From: Narthecium ossifragum
Lineage: Eukaryota; Streptophyta; Magnoliopsida; Dioscoreales; Nartheciaceae
Assembly: GCA_963920575.1 (NCBI GenBank)
Contig: OY986966.1
Coordinates: 19,291,656-19,355,655 of the forward strand
DNA: 64,000 nucleotides
Direction: 5' to 3'
The position numbers were made by a program, and so were the translations under genes. Shown piece by piece: positions 44,600-55,830 of this stretch. The number at the start of each line of letters is the position of its first letter. Position 1 is the stretch's first letter. The notes beneath the pieces were generated by a model. It saw only the letters and a program-made list of their open reading frames with translations, did no database searches and had not been told where the DNA came from.

Positions 44600-45273
44600 T
44601 AGTTAGATGTTGGGTGATAGATATTATTGGAAAAATACATCCACCATCGTCTATGTTGCATAAGTTTGTTATTGTGGCGACAGATTATTTTACAAAATGG
44701 GTAGAGGCTATCCCATTGAAAATAGTGTCTGATGACCAAGTGATAAACTTTATTTGAGAAAACCTCATATGTAGATTTGGCATCCCACAAACAATAGTGT
44801 CCGATCAAGGGACAATGTTTGTAAGTTCTAAAGTCAAGAATTTTTTGGCCGAGTATAAAATTAACATGGCAAATTCTACACTGTATTTTGCCCAATCTAA
44901 TTGACAAGTTGAAGCGTCCAATAACATAATCAAGTCAATCATAAGAAAGATGATGGATGATAACCCAAGACAATGGCATGAAGGGTTATTGAGAGCATTA
45001 TTGGCACATAGGACAACACCAAAATCCAGTACTAAGGTCACACCTTACCAATTAGTATATGGTCAAGAAGCAGTTCTGCCTACTGAGATAAATGTTCTAT
45101 CACCCAGAGTTTTAGAACAAGATCGTTTAACTGATGAAGAATATCAAGAGGCTTTAATGTACAATCTTTTAGAGCTTGATGAACAACGAGCTATTGCCTT
45201 GGAAAATATTGAGACACAAAAACAAAAGCATAGTCATAGAAGAGACGTCCTCATAATGGATGATAGCAATTAA
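44600..45273 (+). pseudogene. Tat-type integrase core
   Basis: Recognisable in pieces: MLHKFVIVATDYFTKWVEAI (first Asp), FGIPQTIVSDQGTMFVSSKV (second Asp), then AQSN followed by a stop and QVEASNNIIKSIIRKMM (the expected G-Q-V-E catalytic Glu with Gly lost to a stop). IMDDNPRQWHEGLLRALLAH and TPYQLVYGQEAVLPTEINVL follow and end at 45271. No chromodomain follows, as expected for the Tat lineage. The zinc-binding N-terminus is missing. Confidence 0.85.
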
Positions 45274-48200
45274 CAAAAAATATATATTACAGAGTTATCG
45301 GCCAATAGCCACAAAAATTACAACCTATTTCCTCATGGAGAGATGTTGAGATATGCGAGCGATGTCTTCTCTAATCTCTTTGCGTCGATACTTGTTCTTG
45401 ACCAGATCAGCATTAAGCTCGATTAGGCGGTCTTTGGAGGAATTAGCTTCCAATGCATTATATTCTTCGATATATTTTCTGCTCTCTTCCGCTTTCTGAG
45501 CACTCTCTCTTACCAGATATTTCCTTTGAATTTTTAGTTGAAGAACTTGAGCCTCCAACTCTTTGATTTGATCTTCGATTTTGGAAATGTCTGATTCTTT
45601 CTCGCTGATTGCACTTAAGTTAGTTGAGAGATCTTCAATGTTCTTGTCGACCATATTGCTTAGAAGTGTTCACCGTTCTCGGCATTCTCCAACAAGGACA
45701 ATTTCGTTGGTGAGGTTTTTCCTTTCAACATCCAAACTTTCAATATTCAACTTTAAACTTTGCATGGTGTCCATCTCTTTGGACGAAAGACCTAACACTT
45801 CTTGCCCGATGGTGAAGAATACAGTTGTCGCTCTCTCAAGATTTTCACAATCTGCGTTTGTAAGATCCTCTTCTGGTGGTTTATCTTCAATGATCATACA
45901 ATCGGCCAAAGCTCGTTTGATATCATGATGTTTACCTTGTTGAGGAATCTCAGGATCAACAACTACTTTCTTTCCATAGTTTTGAACTCGCTATGAATCA
46001 GAAAGTGAATGAATAAAGTTGACCAGTTGAGCCGTATCAACCTAAATCAATGAATGATTAGAAGTTATGATCAATAAGGATCCTCTATATATTTCAAATC
46101 TGAAATGATTCATACCTGATCTGAAGTCGAAGTGGATGGACATGCTTGTGGAGTGCTGAACGATGTCGGCGTCATAGTAGTCGACATGGCTACCCAAGTG
46201 CTATCGATCATTGTCACTTTGTGGCATGATGGATATTGGAGCAGGCACAATGATGGGCATTTCCATTATTGAAGTATTGGGGGGCACAGTAGTGCTACGC
46301 TCAGCACAACTGGCCGATGGTTCTGGAACAGAAGATGTCTCGACCAAAGGTTGAGAGGTCGATACACCAGGGGAAGCTATTTTAGATGATAGTTGAATAT
46401 CACCAAGGTCCCGCAAAAGATTATATGGATCATAAACAAGCATCTTGCCAATAGATGACAAACCTGGTCTAGATGGGGTAAAATTAAGAACGTCGTAAAG
46501 GTCTTCGACGTCATCATCATCCCTCCTTTCTTCTTCAGATGAAGAAATGGCGTCTTTCTCTTTACTAGAGATCTGCAAATATAAAAATGAGAAAAGATCG
46601 ATAAATTAAATCATGAGGGAAGAATGTAATTAATTACTTTGATATCCCTGTGAACACAGCATTTCATTCTTTTCTTGGAACGTACTTGTTCTGCAAGTGG
46701 AAGGGGATCCATCGAGAGTCCTTCCTTCTGACCGATTTCTGCTACTTGACTGGTCATCGCAGGAGGGTCCTTCTCAACTTCTTGAGGGGAAGCTGTCTCG
46801 CCCAAATTCGAAGGCGAACCGGAAGGAAGGTAAGGGTGTGAGGGAGTAGAGGAACCTGATCTCTCTCTACAAAAAGAAGAACATTGAGTTTAAAAGGTGT
46901 CAACCATGAAGAAGAAAAATACAAAAGAATAAATAAGAATGCTTACTTTGAAGCAGAAGCATACTCGCTACTTTGCCTACTGTTTGGTGATTCTACATTC
47001 CCTCCTACTGCTGAGGATGAGTGAGCTTGTTTCTCAGGTTCCTCAGCCATTACTTCCTCGGCCATTATTTCCTCGGCCATTACTTCCTTGGCCATTATTT
47101 CCTTGACCAAAGGTCTCTCGGGCAACAGTGATATCCTAGATTCACTAGTAGATATCATTTTCTTCTTACGAGACGAAGTCTCTTTAGTAGACTTTCCACG
47201 TCTCTTCTTGGGCGATTCCTCACCTTTTCTACTAGAAGAAGTAGTTTTCCTTTTCTTCTGCGCCCTATCCTCTACGTCCATTTTTTTCAATGCTTCCTTC
47301 TTATGTCCCAAGTTTTTGGGAGGAACAACATTTTTAACGACAACATTCTTGTCTTGAGAGAACAAGCGCTCTTTAATGGCCGAGTTCCAAATATTGACGA
47401 TGACATGCTCAACATCGGCCACTGACTCGAATTGTGTAAGCTTGAATCGCTTACAAAGAACCATGTCCCCCTTTTCCACACTAATTACTCTATCAATGTT
47501 GTGAAAGACACATCGACCTTTAGCGATTATGTTGAAGCTGAAGTAAGGAGGAACTAGCCATTCTTGCTTCAACCCAAATTGGCGGGCGACAAAGTTTGGA
47601 GCATATACTTCTACTCCACATTTGTTGTTGGCATTACCCCATGACATATCAAAATGCAAATCTCGGCCAACTAGAAAGCGAGCCCAAGCTAGTCTCTTAT
47701 TCTAATCATCCAAACTAGTCGATAGGTCAAGAAGTGGACAAATAGAAGCTGGATGAGAATAAGGATTGAAAGGACGATAAGAAGAAAAATAAGGTAAAGT
47801 ATAGAAATAATCAAAAGTTTGTTGAAAAGATTTGGGGATGAACGATGAAGAGAGATATAAATGCCCTTGAGTTCTGGCCGATGAAGAATATGGAGGTAAA
47901 TGAAGTCCAGGAAAATAGACTCTAAGTCATAGTTGGACGATCTAGAGAGGGCCAAAACCAGTAAGGCTTCCACCATCTCTCAACTGCTCAAGAGTAAGGT
48001 AGATACCTCTGTATATGGCCAAGAGAATAAAAGTGGAAAGAGACAAAGGAAGCTCCATGTTGGCCGATACAAGTTCACCAATAGGAGAGAGACCAGTCAA
48101 AAGAGCGATATCAATGAGGGTAATAGAGAGAGTACCACAAGGAAAAACAAAGTTATTATACTCTATCGACCAAAAAAGGAACGACGAGGGAAGTAAGTTA

Positions 48201-48279
48201 GGCTCTTGCGCAGGGATCCTAGTGTTCAAATCTAAGAAATCTAAAATGCCAGCATTAGAAAATATTTTCCTTGAATTAG

Positions 48280-50908
48280 TGTGAGGACCCGTACCTCCAA
48301 CCTGGTCCAACCGCGTTAGGTCGAGGGTCTGGGTTTGTGGTTTGGCTCGGTTGGCCTTGGGATGCGATCGGTTGATCGCATCGCAGCTTTTGACCCCAGT
48401 GGCATTTTGGTAATATGCTCCCTGGTGGTCAGTTTCACACCCGCGTTGCACACATGACCTTTGATTGATGTATGTGTTTGATTAGAATCTTTAGGGCGCG
48501 TCCGATCGGAAGATCGGAGCTCGATCGGGAGAGATCGAATCGGACGGCTGTGATGGATTCCAGCTTTCTATTTAAACCCCTTTCCTTTCTCTCTCTCTCT
48601 CTCTCTTTTCTTCTTCTCCTGCGTTCTTTCTTTTCTCTCTCTCTTGCGGCCGGCTGTGCTAGGGCATTCGGAGGCGTGGCTTCGAGGAGCGGATTCCGGC
48701 GATCGGAGTTGGGGGATGCGTGGAGGAGCTGCCATATCTCTTCAAGTAGGTGTTTCTACCTCGATCTTTGGATCGGGTTCTCCTAGGATAGGTTTATTGT
48801 ATTTTCGCTGTAGGAGTACTTATTAGAATGCTGTGTAATTCTTTGTGCATGTGTTATAGATGCTTTGAAGTATTCCTACCTCGCGATTTCCGTATTGTAA
48901 TGGCTGGTTTTCCGTATTATCGCCGTTTCGTCGGTTTTCGCCATTTTGACCTAGATAGGAGATTTATCCGACAAAAATATGATTTCTTTGCACCGTTGGT
49001 TTCCCCATCATCTTTTATGCATGCTTGCAAAGTTTCAATGATTTCCAACTTGATTTGATCCGTAAAATACAAGAAATTGGATTTCCGGCACTGTTCTGAT
49101 GAACTGTGCCTAAGACCCGACGGTCGATCGGTGGATCGACCGTCAAGTGTTGATTCGCATTTTCTGGGCCTGACGGTCGACCGTCGGATAGTCCGTCGCA
49201 TCGACCGTCAGGCTCTGTCGGGATTTTGGCCTCCCACGGTCGATGGGTCGATCGACCGTGGGTTCTCTCTCCTTTTCATCCCGCCTCACGGTCGACCGTC
49301 GGATCGACCGTCGCATCGTCCGTGAGGCTCTGTCTCGTTTTGGGCTCCCGACGGTCAATGGGCCAATCGACCGTCGCCCATGTGGCTTTCCTCGTTTTGG
49401 CCTCACGGTCGATCGGTGGATCGACCGTGACATCGCCCGTGGTCTCACGGTCGATCCGGGGATCGACCGTGACATCGTCCGTGGGCCCTTAGACAGTGTT
49501 TTCTGGTCTTTCTCAAATGGCTTTCAATCGTGATTGATCTTTAAACATATTGGGAAGTTTTTAAATGGATTTTGTAGTGTTTTCAAAGGATTTCTATCGA
49601 GTTTAAGGATCGATTCGAGTATTTCTCGTTTTAGACAAATCTATGGTTTTGATTGCATTTAATACATGTTTGATAGTAGTTAAATGCTTCTTTGATTGTC
49701 TAACCATTAGTTAACCATGAGTGCTAGCTAATGAGGAATTGTGGAACCTTAGCCTCTTGTCGGCGAGTGCCGAGGGCTATTGTCTAAATGTGGCCAGTTA
49801 CCTGCGGGGTAACTGTGGAACCTTAGTCTGTCAGGTGCAAGAGTGCACTGAAGACTATTGTATATCTGTGTTGAATGCTTTGCTCAGATGTTTGTTGGTT
49901 AGCATAGTTTATTCTGTATTTGAGGCCTTTGCTATGCTTACCCTTTGGCTAGCTGTAAGCTATGCCTAGCCCTGTATGATTAGTGACATCTTGTTGCATG
50001 CTTATGTCTTGTTATCTGTGCCTGAGCATTGCATGCATCTTGATTGCTTTAGAGGCATCTGAGGTTATGTGGGTGATGGGTTGATCGCCGATCCGAGGCT
50101 CTCGGGTAGTTCGGATCTAGCCATTAGGACCGCGGCTGGGTAGCCAGGATTAGGGTGTGATTGTATAATCAGATCTCATGTGTTGAGGATGCACGCTTGT
50201 TGACTCTGATCATTGTTTGAGGTTTAGAGGTCGTGTTGGTCTCCCAAGACCAAATGCTAAGGATGGTTGCCGGTGCCCCTGACTTGGTCCCCAGGCAGTG
50301 GCTTCCTGCTGGGTAAGGGTGATCCTACTGGTTCTGGTTCTCTGTTTCCTCCCAGCGTGTTTGGAGAATATGTCCCAGCGTGGTCGGTTGAGAAGAGTAG
50401 GAGCCTTGGGGTAGTCGGCAGGGGTTGGGGTTGTGGAACCCCGTGGCATTCCTTAGACTTGTGCGGGGAGACAACACTATTGTTGTTTTCCTCCCTTCAG
50501 TGTGCCGTAGAGTAGAACCCTACTGAGCTTATCGCTTACACCTACCCGGGCTGCGTGTGCAGGTGCAGGCGCCAGTCTCCTTCAGTAGAGCCGGCGGATC
50601 AGCTTTGGTGGCGCGACTACATTCAGAGGTGCTTGAGGTTGCTGGAGGATCGATTGTTGTACTTTTGGCAGATTTTGTAATTATGTACATTTCGAGGACT
50701 ATTGAGACTAATGTATAATATTCTTTTATTGAAAGATCTTGTAATAGTACAACTGATGTTATATGAATTGAATATCTGTTTACCTCTGGATTGTAAATTG
50801 TTTAAGTTTTTATATAATTCCGCTTTGTATCGCGCCACTTGGAGATGAATAGTGTAGGTTTCCCCTCACGCCTCGGCCCGGATGGGTTTTCTGGGTCGGG
50901 GTGTGACA
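48280..50908 (+). mobile_element. Solo Tekay-type LTR, TSD attag
   Basis: A 2,629-bp LTR with attag at 48275-48279 and 50909-50913, beginning tgtgaggacccgtacctc and ending gggtcggggtgtgaca. TATA-like tatttaaa at 48569, a (ct)n run at 48590-48612, a donor-like aagtaggtgtttctacc at 48744, and a large inverted-repeat cassette at 49117-49482. It interrupts the antisense plant-mobile-domain gene. Close sister of 53024-55619. Confidence 0.94.
49117..49482. repeat. CGGTCGATC inverted-repeat cassette
   Basis: Seven or more units in 366 bp. The best hairpin is 49233-49262, arms cccacggtcgat and atcgaccgtggg (12 bp, perfect) with a 6-nt loop. Others are cggtcgatc-ggtg-gatcgaccg at about 49120 and 49407. 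Units are separated by words such as ggctctgtc and ttttgg. The cassette lies about 550-910 bp after the TATA-like box, in the presumed transcribed region. Confidence 0.9.
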
Positions 50909-51353
50909 ATTAGGATGATTAATCATCCTACTGTGCCACTCAATGAATTTATCATCGGTCAAAGGCCATGGTGTAATTGGATTCTTGGAGGAAAGGGTCG
51001 ATAAGTTGAGCTCTTGGGATAAAGGTAGATCACAAGAAAGTGGAAAAGAATTTACAACAACCTTAAGGCATAAGATTAGAAACAAAATAAGGTCCAAGAG
51101 AAAAAGACCTGGAAGTCGAATCACCAGTTCTGACCAAATATGTCCCCCTTACCTCATCTGATTTCAGAAGCTCATTGAAATCTGCATAGGTCCTGCTGAC
51201 TTCCTTATGAATGACCTCATCGGCTTCGATTTCACGAACCGTGATGAAGAACAGACTGCTTGCCGGTGAAGAAGAGGAAGAAGTCTCCGACGTCACAGAT
51301 GTTTTTAAATGAAAGGAAGGAAGAAGACTCAAGTGCCACAACAATGAGAGCAT

Positions 51354-52541
51354 AGAAAGAAATAAAACCCTACATAACAGAAAGAAGAGCCAATGGAGTT
51401 CTTTCGTGCCAGAGAACTATGGCCAAAAGGGTAGAGATGTCATGATACGTACGGCGCATTAAATGCAGAATTTTAATGGATATGGAGAGAGTGAAAACAA
51501 GGCGGCGATTTGATTTCCTCGAGAGCGATCATGATTAACATTAATGGTTAACAAGCGAGCTGTCAAATCACGCCAGATGCGGTCATCTTGTCATAAGTTC
51601 AAATTCCTTGTTAACCGCATGGTGGGCAAAATGTTAGCCAAAATAATGGCTAACAAATCAATGATGGACATGTCGGTATAATAAATATGATCGATAGACT
51701 ATCCAATCCAATTGGACGATATTGTTCTAAGATGAACAAGAGATCATCGACCAAAAGAAAGAAACTATCAACTAAGGACGATGATAATCTTTGCATAAGG
51801 AAGTCATCGGTTAAGGGCGATGATGATTTAAAGACAAGAAAGGTATCAACTAAGGAAGATGAAGATGTATGCAAGAAGAGAGTATCGGCCAAGAAGAATG
51901 ACATTGCAACAATAAGGAAGCTCATCAACCAGACAGAACCTTCATTTCCCAAACCGTGATGTGGAGAGACGAGGAAATATCGGAGAACATGGGACACGCG
52001 GCTTATCAAGAATGAAAGATGGAAGATGATGGAGAACATGCTGAGTGGAAGTTATCAAACCGTTCTAATATAAATAGTCTTCTCTTTCACTGTGTAATCT
52101 CTCTTGCAAATCAATCACAGAGCCTACGCACATGATTTTTCCTTCTTTTCAGAATGTTTCATGTTCATGTAAGTTAACTTTATTTAATGAAATGATTACG
52201 TTTCTTCCATCTTTAGTTTCTCTTTTCTATATAATGTAGTCTCAATTACTGTTCTTAAATAAGTAATATAGGTTTAGATTTTATGATGTTTTCTCTATCG
52301 TTTTCGTGGGAAGTTCCTTTACTGTTTCTTTAGATTAGTTTAATGTATGAGCCTTAATATCTTAATTTAGATTAAGTTAAGCAATAGGTTTAAATTAATA
52401 TTTTCTTTGATTTAGAACTTTAAGATGATCTTTATTATTTTCTAGATTAACTTATCATTTCTAGGTAATTTCTTATTTTGTAATAGATTAATCTAAGATT
52501 AATTTAGATTTAATCCTGATAATTAGTCTTATTATATTATT
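51354..52541. other. 3' region of the Tat element
   Basis: Sequence between the antisense gene start and the polypurine tract. It contains the small repeat ORF at 51687-51959, a TATA-like taatataaatag at about 52068 and otherwise AT-rich text. It may hold the promoter of the antisense gene on its minus strand. Confidence 0.5.
51687..51959 (+). repeat. Short tandem repeats encoding a Lys/Asp-rich frame in the Tat 3' region
   Basis: About four degenerate units of roughly 45-50 bp. They read RKKLSTKDDDN, RKSSVKGDDDL, RKVSTKEDEDV and KKRVSAKKND. At DNA level the word atcaactaaggacgatgat recurs with changes. Tat/Ogre elements are known for variable tandem repeats in this 3' position. I regard it as non-coding repeat, though the 90-codon frame is open from 51687 to its stop. 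Confidence 0.6.
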
Positions 52542-52555
52542 AAAGGGGGAAGGGG
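52542..52555 (+). promoter_or_regulatory. Polypurine tract of the Tat element
   Basis: The sequence aaagggggaagggg is directly followed by tgtcagcacc, which should be the start of the 3' LTR. Nothing on the left side can confirm this, because the 5' LTR is not in the window. Confidence 0.55.
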
Positions 52556-53023
52556 TGTCAGCACCATAAAATAGACTTATCATGTTAAAAAAACATTAAT
52601 CATAAGATTTGAGGCCTTAACACCATCTACCACTTCAAAAGACACTTATGCCCCCTCCTACAACAGCCTACAAAAACCTACGCCCTCCTCTCACTCCTCC
52701 TCCTCCTCCTCTCTCCTTACTGCATCATCGTCACCCATCCGCCTCATCTTGCTCCTCCCCGACCTCTCTCCTTCAAAAGCCATGAACGCCCTCCTCTCAC
52801 TCCTCAACCTCTCCTTCAAACGCCATGAACGTGCCTTAGAAGCTATTTTAAGCAGGGGCCTTGTCGATGGATCTGCATCACCCTAAGAAGAATGGCTGCG
52901 ATGGCGGCGGCTAGGAGAACGACGCAGCAGTCAAGAAGATGCGACCGTCACCAACTATCATCCGATCACTGAAGCTTGTCCACGATCTAATAAATGCTGA
53001 CAAGAAACCTCATCGACAATGCC
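52556..53023 (+). other. Probable start of the Tat 3' LTR or flanking debris
   Basis: It begins tgtcagcaccataaaata, AT-rich to 52620, then pyrimidine-rich (tcctcctcctcctcctctc) with two aacgccctcctctcactcctc words, then a coding-like stretch IIRSLKLVHDLINADKKPHR up to the LTR at 53024. That stretch continues after the LTR at 55625. The LTR end cannot be located. Confidence 0.4.
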
Positions 53024-55619
53024 TGTGAGGGCCCGTCCCTCTGACCTGGTTCGACCGCGTGGGTCGAGAGCCGATTTCCTTTTGGTTTGGTTCCGCGTCG
53101 GGCACGATCGGGCGATCGTGTGGCGGTTTGGACCCTAGGGGCATTTTGGTAAATATGCCCCCTTGTGGTCGGTTTCACACCCGCGTTGCACCCACGGCCT
53201 TGGATTGATGTATGTGGTTGTTTAGAATGGTTAGGTGGACCCGGGATCGGAAGATCCCAGCTCGGGCGTGCTGAAGCTTGCTTCTGGGCAGCTTGCGGCC
53301 CTTGTGCGATCGATCGGGCTCGTGAGAGAGTCGGCGGGCTTTTGACCCGTTGGATCGGTCCGGCCCGTTAGTGGCCTGTTAGTGGGGACAGTTGGAGCAG
53401 TTGGCTCCAACTCACCTTTTTCCCTCTCTTCTCCTTCTTCCTCCCGTTCCTTCTTCTCTTCTCCTCCTGCCAACGTTCCTTCTCCTCTCTTCTCCCCTTC
53501 TCCTCCGACTGGGCTAGAGCTTGGAGGGCTGAGCATTGCGGAGCGGATCTTCACGGCACGACTGGCTGGACGCGTGGAGAAGCTTCACTGCTTGCCCAGG
53601 TAGGTGTTTCTACCTCGATCCTTGGATCGGGTTCTACTAGGTTAGGTTGTATGTGTTTTTGCTGTGGAATACCTAGTAGAATGCTTGTAGCTCCTTGCAT
53701 ATGTGGTGTGCTTCTTTCCCTTGTGTTCTTACACCGTGAATCCAGGTTTTTGCCAGTCGTTTTCCGTATTGTCGAAGCTTCGTCGATTTTTGGCCATTTT
53801 CCACCTAGATAGGAGATTTCGAGATTTAACCATCAAAAATGGGATTTCTTTACATCGTTGGATTCCCCATAGTTAAATATACTTGCCTACAAAGTTTCAT
53901 TGTTTTCAAACATGTTTTGATCCTTCAAAACCGAGAAATAGGATTTCTGGCATATTGCGTCGTGAGCTCGACGGTCGATCGGTGCATCGACCGTCAGGCT
54001 CGACGGTCGATCGATGTATCGACCGTCAGGCTTTAATATGCTTACTCTGGGCCTGACGGTCGACCATCGGATCGACCGTCGCATCGTCCGTCAGGCTCTG
54101 TTGGGATTTTGGCCTCCCACGGTCGATGGGTCGATCGACCGTGGGTCCTCTCTCTTTTTCATCCCGCCTCACGGTCGACCGTCGGAGCGACCGTCGCATC
54201 GTCCGTGAGGCTCTGTCTCGTTTTGGGCTCTCGACGGTCGATGGGTTGATCGACCGTCGCCCATGTGGGTTTCCTTGCTTTGGCGTCACGGTCGACCGTG
54301 GCATCGACCATGACATCGTCCGTGGTCTCACGGTCGATCCCCGGATCGACCGTGACATCGTCCGTGACCACTTGGACTTGGTTTTCCTGGTTCTTCTTGG
54401 ATGGATTTGATTTGGGATTAGTATCTAAACATGTTGGGAAGCATGTAGGGGGATTTGATGAGGTTTTCAAAGGATTTTCATCGGGTTTGAGAATCGGTTT
54501 AAATAGCTCTCTTTTTGGGTAAATCTATGGCTTACTTGCATTTGATACATGTGTGATTGTAGTTAAATGCTTAATGATGTGCTTAACCATTAGCTAGCTA
54601 TGAGTGCTAGCTAATGAGAAATTGTGGAACCTTAGCCCTTGCCGGCGAGTGCCGAGGGCTATTGTATATCTGCTGGACTCTTATAACTGATGATGTGGCA
54701 TGTAGAGTCATCTAGGATAGATGTTTGCCTAAGCTCATGCATTGTATGCATTAGAAGCATTTGAGGTTAGGCGGGCGATGGTTTGGGTCGCCGATCCGAG
54801 TCTCTCGGGTAGCTCGGATCTAGCCTTAGGGCCGTGGCTGGGTAGTCAGGAATAGGGTGTGATCTTGTATCATTTGAATCTATGTGATTGAGGATTGCGA
54901 TAGTTGGCTTCAATCAGTGTTGGAGGTTTAGAGGTCGTGTTGTCTTCCAAAGCCAAGTGCTAAGAATGGATGTTGATGCGTTCCCGACGTGTTTCCCCAA
55001 AGCTTGGTATTCCAGTTTGGGTAAGGGTGATCCTGCTTGTTACTGTTCCTTGGCCTCCTGGTAACTTGTTCAGGAGAGAGGTTTCATGACAAGAGCCCTT
55101 GGGACATCAACTGGGTTATGGGACTCGTGGCATCCGTTAGACTTAGGCTGGGAGGCAACACTGTTGTTGTTTTCCTCCTTTCAGTGTGCCGCAGAGTAGA
55201 ACCCTACTGAGCTTATCGCTCATTCCTACCCGGGCTGTGTTTGCAGGTGCAGGCGGTAGTTCTTCGTCAGTAGAGCCGGCGGGATCTGCCTTTGGCGGCG
55301 CGAGTACCTCCAGAGGCGTCTGAGGTTTTGTTGGAGGATATGACTGTTGTACCCTTTTTATATATATATATATGCATGTTGTAAACCCTTGAGGAGTTTT
55401 GGAAATCTTGAATCATATCTGTACCTTGAAGGATTTTTTGTATCAAATATTAAACAGTACAACTTGATGTTATATGAATTAATTATCTGTTTGCCTCTGG
55501 ATTATAAATTGTTCAAATTTATCCGTCTTTCCGCATTTGTATCGCGCCAATTGAAGATGAATAGTGATAGGAACCCTCACGCCTCGGTCCGGATGGGTTT
55601 TCTGGGTCGGGGTGTGACA
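53024..55619 (+). mobile_element. Solo Tekay-type LTR, TSD atgcc
   Basis: A 2,596-bp LTR flanked by atgcc at 53019-53023 and 55620-55624; starts tgtgagggcccgtccctc and ends gggtcggggtgtgaca. Pyrimidine leader 53410-53510, donor-like caggtaggtgtttctacc at 53599, inverted-repeat cassette 53970-54362 and the conserved block at 55206. Close sister of 48280-50908, with the same order of cassette units. Confidence 0.94.
53970..54362. repeat. CGGTCGATC inverted-repeat cassette
   Basis: The same unit order as 49117-49482, with one extra unit at the start (cggtcgatcgatgtatcgac). The 12-bp-arm hairpin recurs at 54116-54145. Confidence 0.9.
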
Positions 55620-55624
55620 ATGCC

Positions 55625-55830
55625 ACCACGGCCGCAACCGTCATCCTCCATCGCGCAGCATGGGCGTTCCGCATGGGTCCCTTCTCCCCTATCAACGAGG
55701 TCTCCCTTGACAAGTTCGCCGTCGTCGTTGCCCATCACCATTGCTGTCGTCAGGGCTAGATCTCCACACCACCGTCGTCCTCCAGTGCGCAACATGGGAT
55801 TCAAGAAGCGGCTATCGGAATCCACATTGA
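55625..55830 (+). other. Coding-like debris leading into the tandem array
   Basis: GC-rich sequence continuous with 52850-53023 once the LTR is removed. One frame reads ATVILHRAAWAFRMGPFSPI and NEVSLDKFAVVVAHHHCC. It ends in the first, partial copy of the 175-bp repeat (cggctatcggaatccacattg). I do not recognise a protein family. Confidence 0.4.

Larger units (their letters stand above)
45325..51353 (-). pseudogene. Antisense plant-mobile-domain gene of the Tat element
   Basis: This gene runs opposite to gag-pol. From the N-terminus: FFITVREIEADEVIHKEVS (51063-51353); NPITPWPLTDDKFIEWHSRM to 50914; the solo LTR 48280-50908; RKIFSNAGILDFLDLNTRIP, FLFWSIEYNNFVFPCGTLSI and TLIDIALLTGLSPIGELVS (47942-48274), which is plant-mobile-domain (aminotransferase-like) wording; EVYAPNFVARQFGLKQEWLV and VSVEKGDMVLCKRFKL-like text (46943-47659). 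Then come a lysine-rich stretch KKRRGKSTKETSSRKKK with MAEEVMAEE repeats, an acidic segment (46201-46578) and a C-terminal coiled coil EDQIKELEAQVLQLKIQRKY (45325-45654). Antisense ORFs of this kind are known from Tat-lineage elements. Frames are broken between pieces, partly by possible introns. Confidence 0.75.
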
